Of a stretch of DNA of 5,277 bases, positions 5,184 through 5,277 are shown piece by piece. Every line of letters begins with the position of its first letter. The first letter of the stretch is position 1. The stretch covers positions 1 to 5,277 of the forward strand of contig JAIOSN010000010.1 in assembly GCA_021107605.1 (NCBI GenBank). Reading direction: 5' to 3'. The notes under the pieces were generated by a model that ran no database searches, was not told the origin of the DNA, and worked only from the letters and a program-made list of their open reading frames with translations. The translations under genes and the position numbers were made by a program. Source of the stretch: Anaerolineae bacterium. GTDB lineage: Bacteria; Chloroflexota; Anaerolineae; B4-G1; SLSP01.

Positions 5184-5227
5184 CACCACGGAGACGCAGA
5201 GAGCACTGAGAAGTTAGCAATTAGCGG
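5184..5227. repeat. Dispersed-repeat-like spacer sequence
   Basis: CACCACGGAGACGCAGAGAG is a purine-rich phrase that I recognise as recurring in intergenic repeats of related metagenomic genomes. It is followed by two 7-nt units, TTAGCAA and TTAGCGG (5214-5227). Only one copy lies in this window, so its repeat status is inferred. Confidence 0.35.
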
Positions 5228-5230
5228 TTC

Positions 5231-5265
5231 GCCATTTGCCATTTGCCATTTGCCATTTGCCATTT
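5231..5265. repeat. Tandem heptamer (GCCATTT)x5
   Basis: Five perfect head-to-tail copies of GCCATTT are seen, followed by a diverged GCGGATT. The unit, 7 nt, is not a codon multiple, and the array lies about 95 nt upstream of the manC start. Similar heptamer arrays are known from cyanobacterial and other intergenic regions. Copy number is likely to vary by slippage. Confidence 0.9.
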
Positions 5266-5277
5266 GCGGATTCTACA

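Overview
The window looks like a piece of a bacterial chromosome, most likely from the phylum Chloroflexota (Anaerolineae-like). This is an inference. It rests on a topoisomerase I carrying an extra N-terminal zinc ribbon of the kind I associate with that phylum, a short single-domain GDP-mannose pyrophosphorylase, and spacers full of 7-nt and 10-nt periodic repeats and hairpin elements. No rRNA, tRNA or CRISPR array is visible.

Layout. Both intact genes lie on the minus strand. Positions 514-2868 encode DNA topoisomerase I (topA), with a near-consensus promoter at 2902-2929, a dyad over its -35 box, and an intrinsic terminator at 465-497 just past its stop codon. It is a self-contained single-gene transcription unit. 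Positions 4055-5137 encode mannose-1-phosphate guanylyltransferase (manC type), which makes GDP-mannose for surface polysaccharide or glycan synthesis. The two genes have no evident functional link and are separated by about 1.2 kb of non-coding DNA.

Left end (1-464). A minus-strand promoter (179-207) and a minus-strand intrinsic terminator (27-64) outline either a small RNA of about 145 nt or an attenuated leader for a gene beyond the window. Next to it is a 132-bp miniature transposon-like element (257-388) with imperfect terminal inverted repeats and a perfect 8-bp target duplication (AAATCAAC).

Middle spacer (2869-4054). From left to right it holds the topA promoter; an unremarkable stretch; a large imperfect inverted repeat; a run of hairpins that recalls IS200/IS605 ends or their omega-RNA region; another AT-rich inverted repeat; a duplicated copy of the 3' end of manC; a broken antitoxin gene that still has its promoter and ribosome binding site; and a second, left-truncated copy of the miniature element. 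The two copies of the manC 3' end bracket the antitoxin relic and the element, as if something had inserted at the end of manC and then decayed.

Right end (5138-5277). This is the manC upstream region, with dispersed-repeat-like sequence and five perfect tandem copies of GCCATTT.
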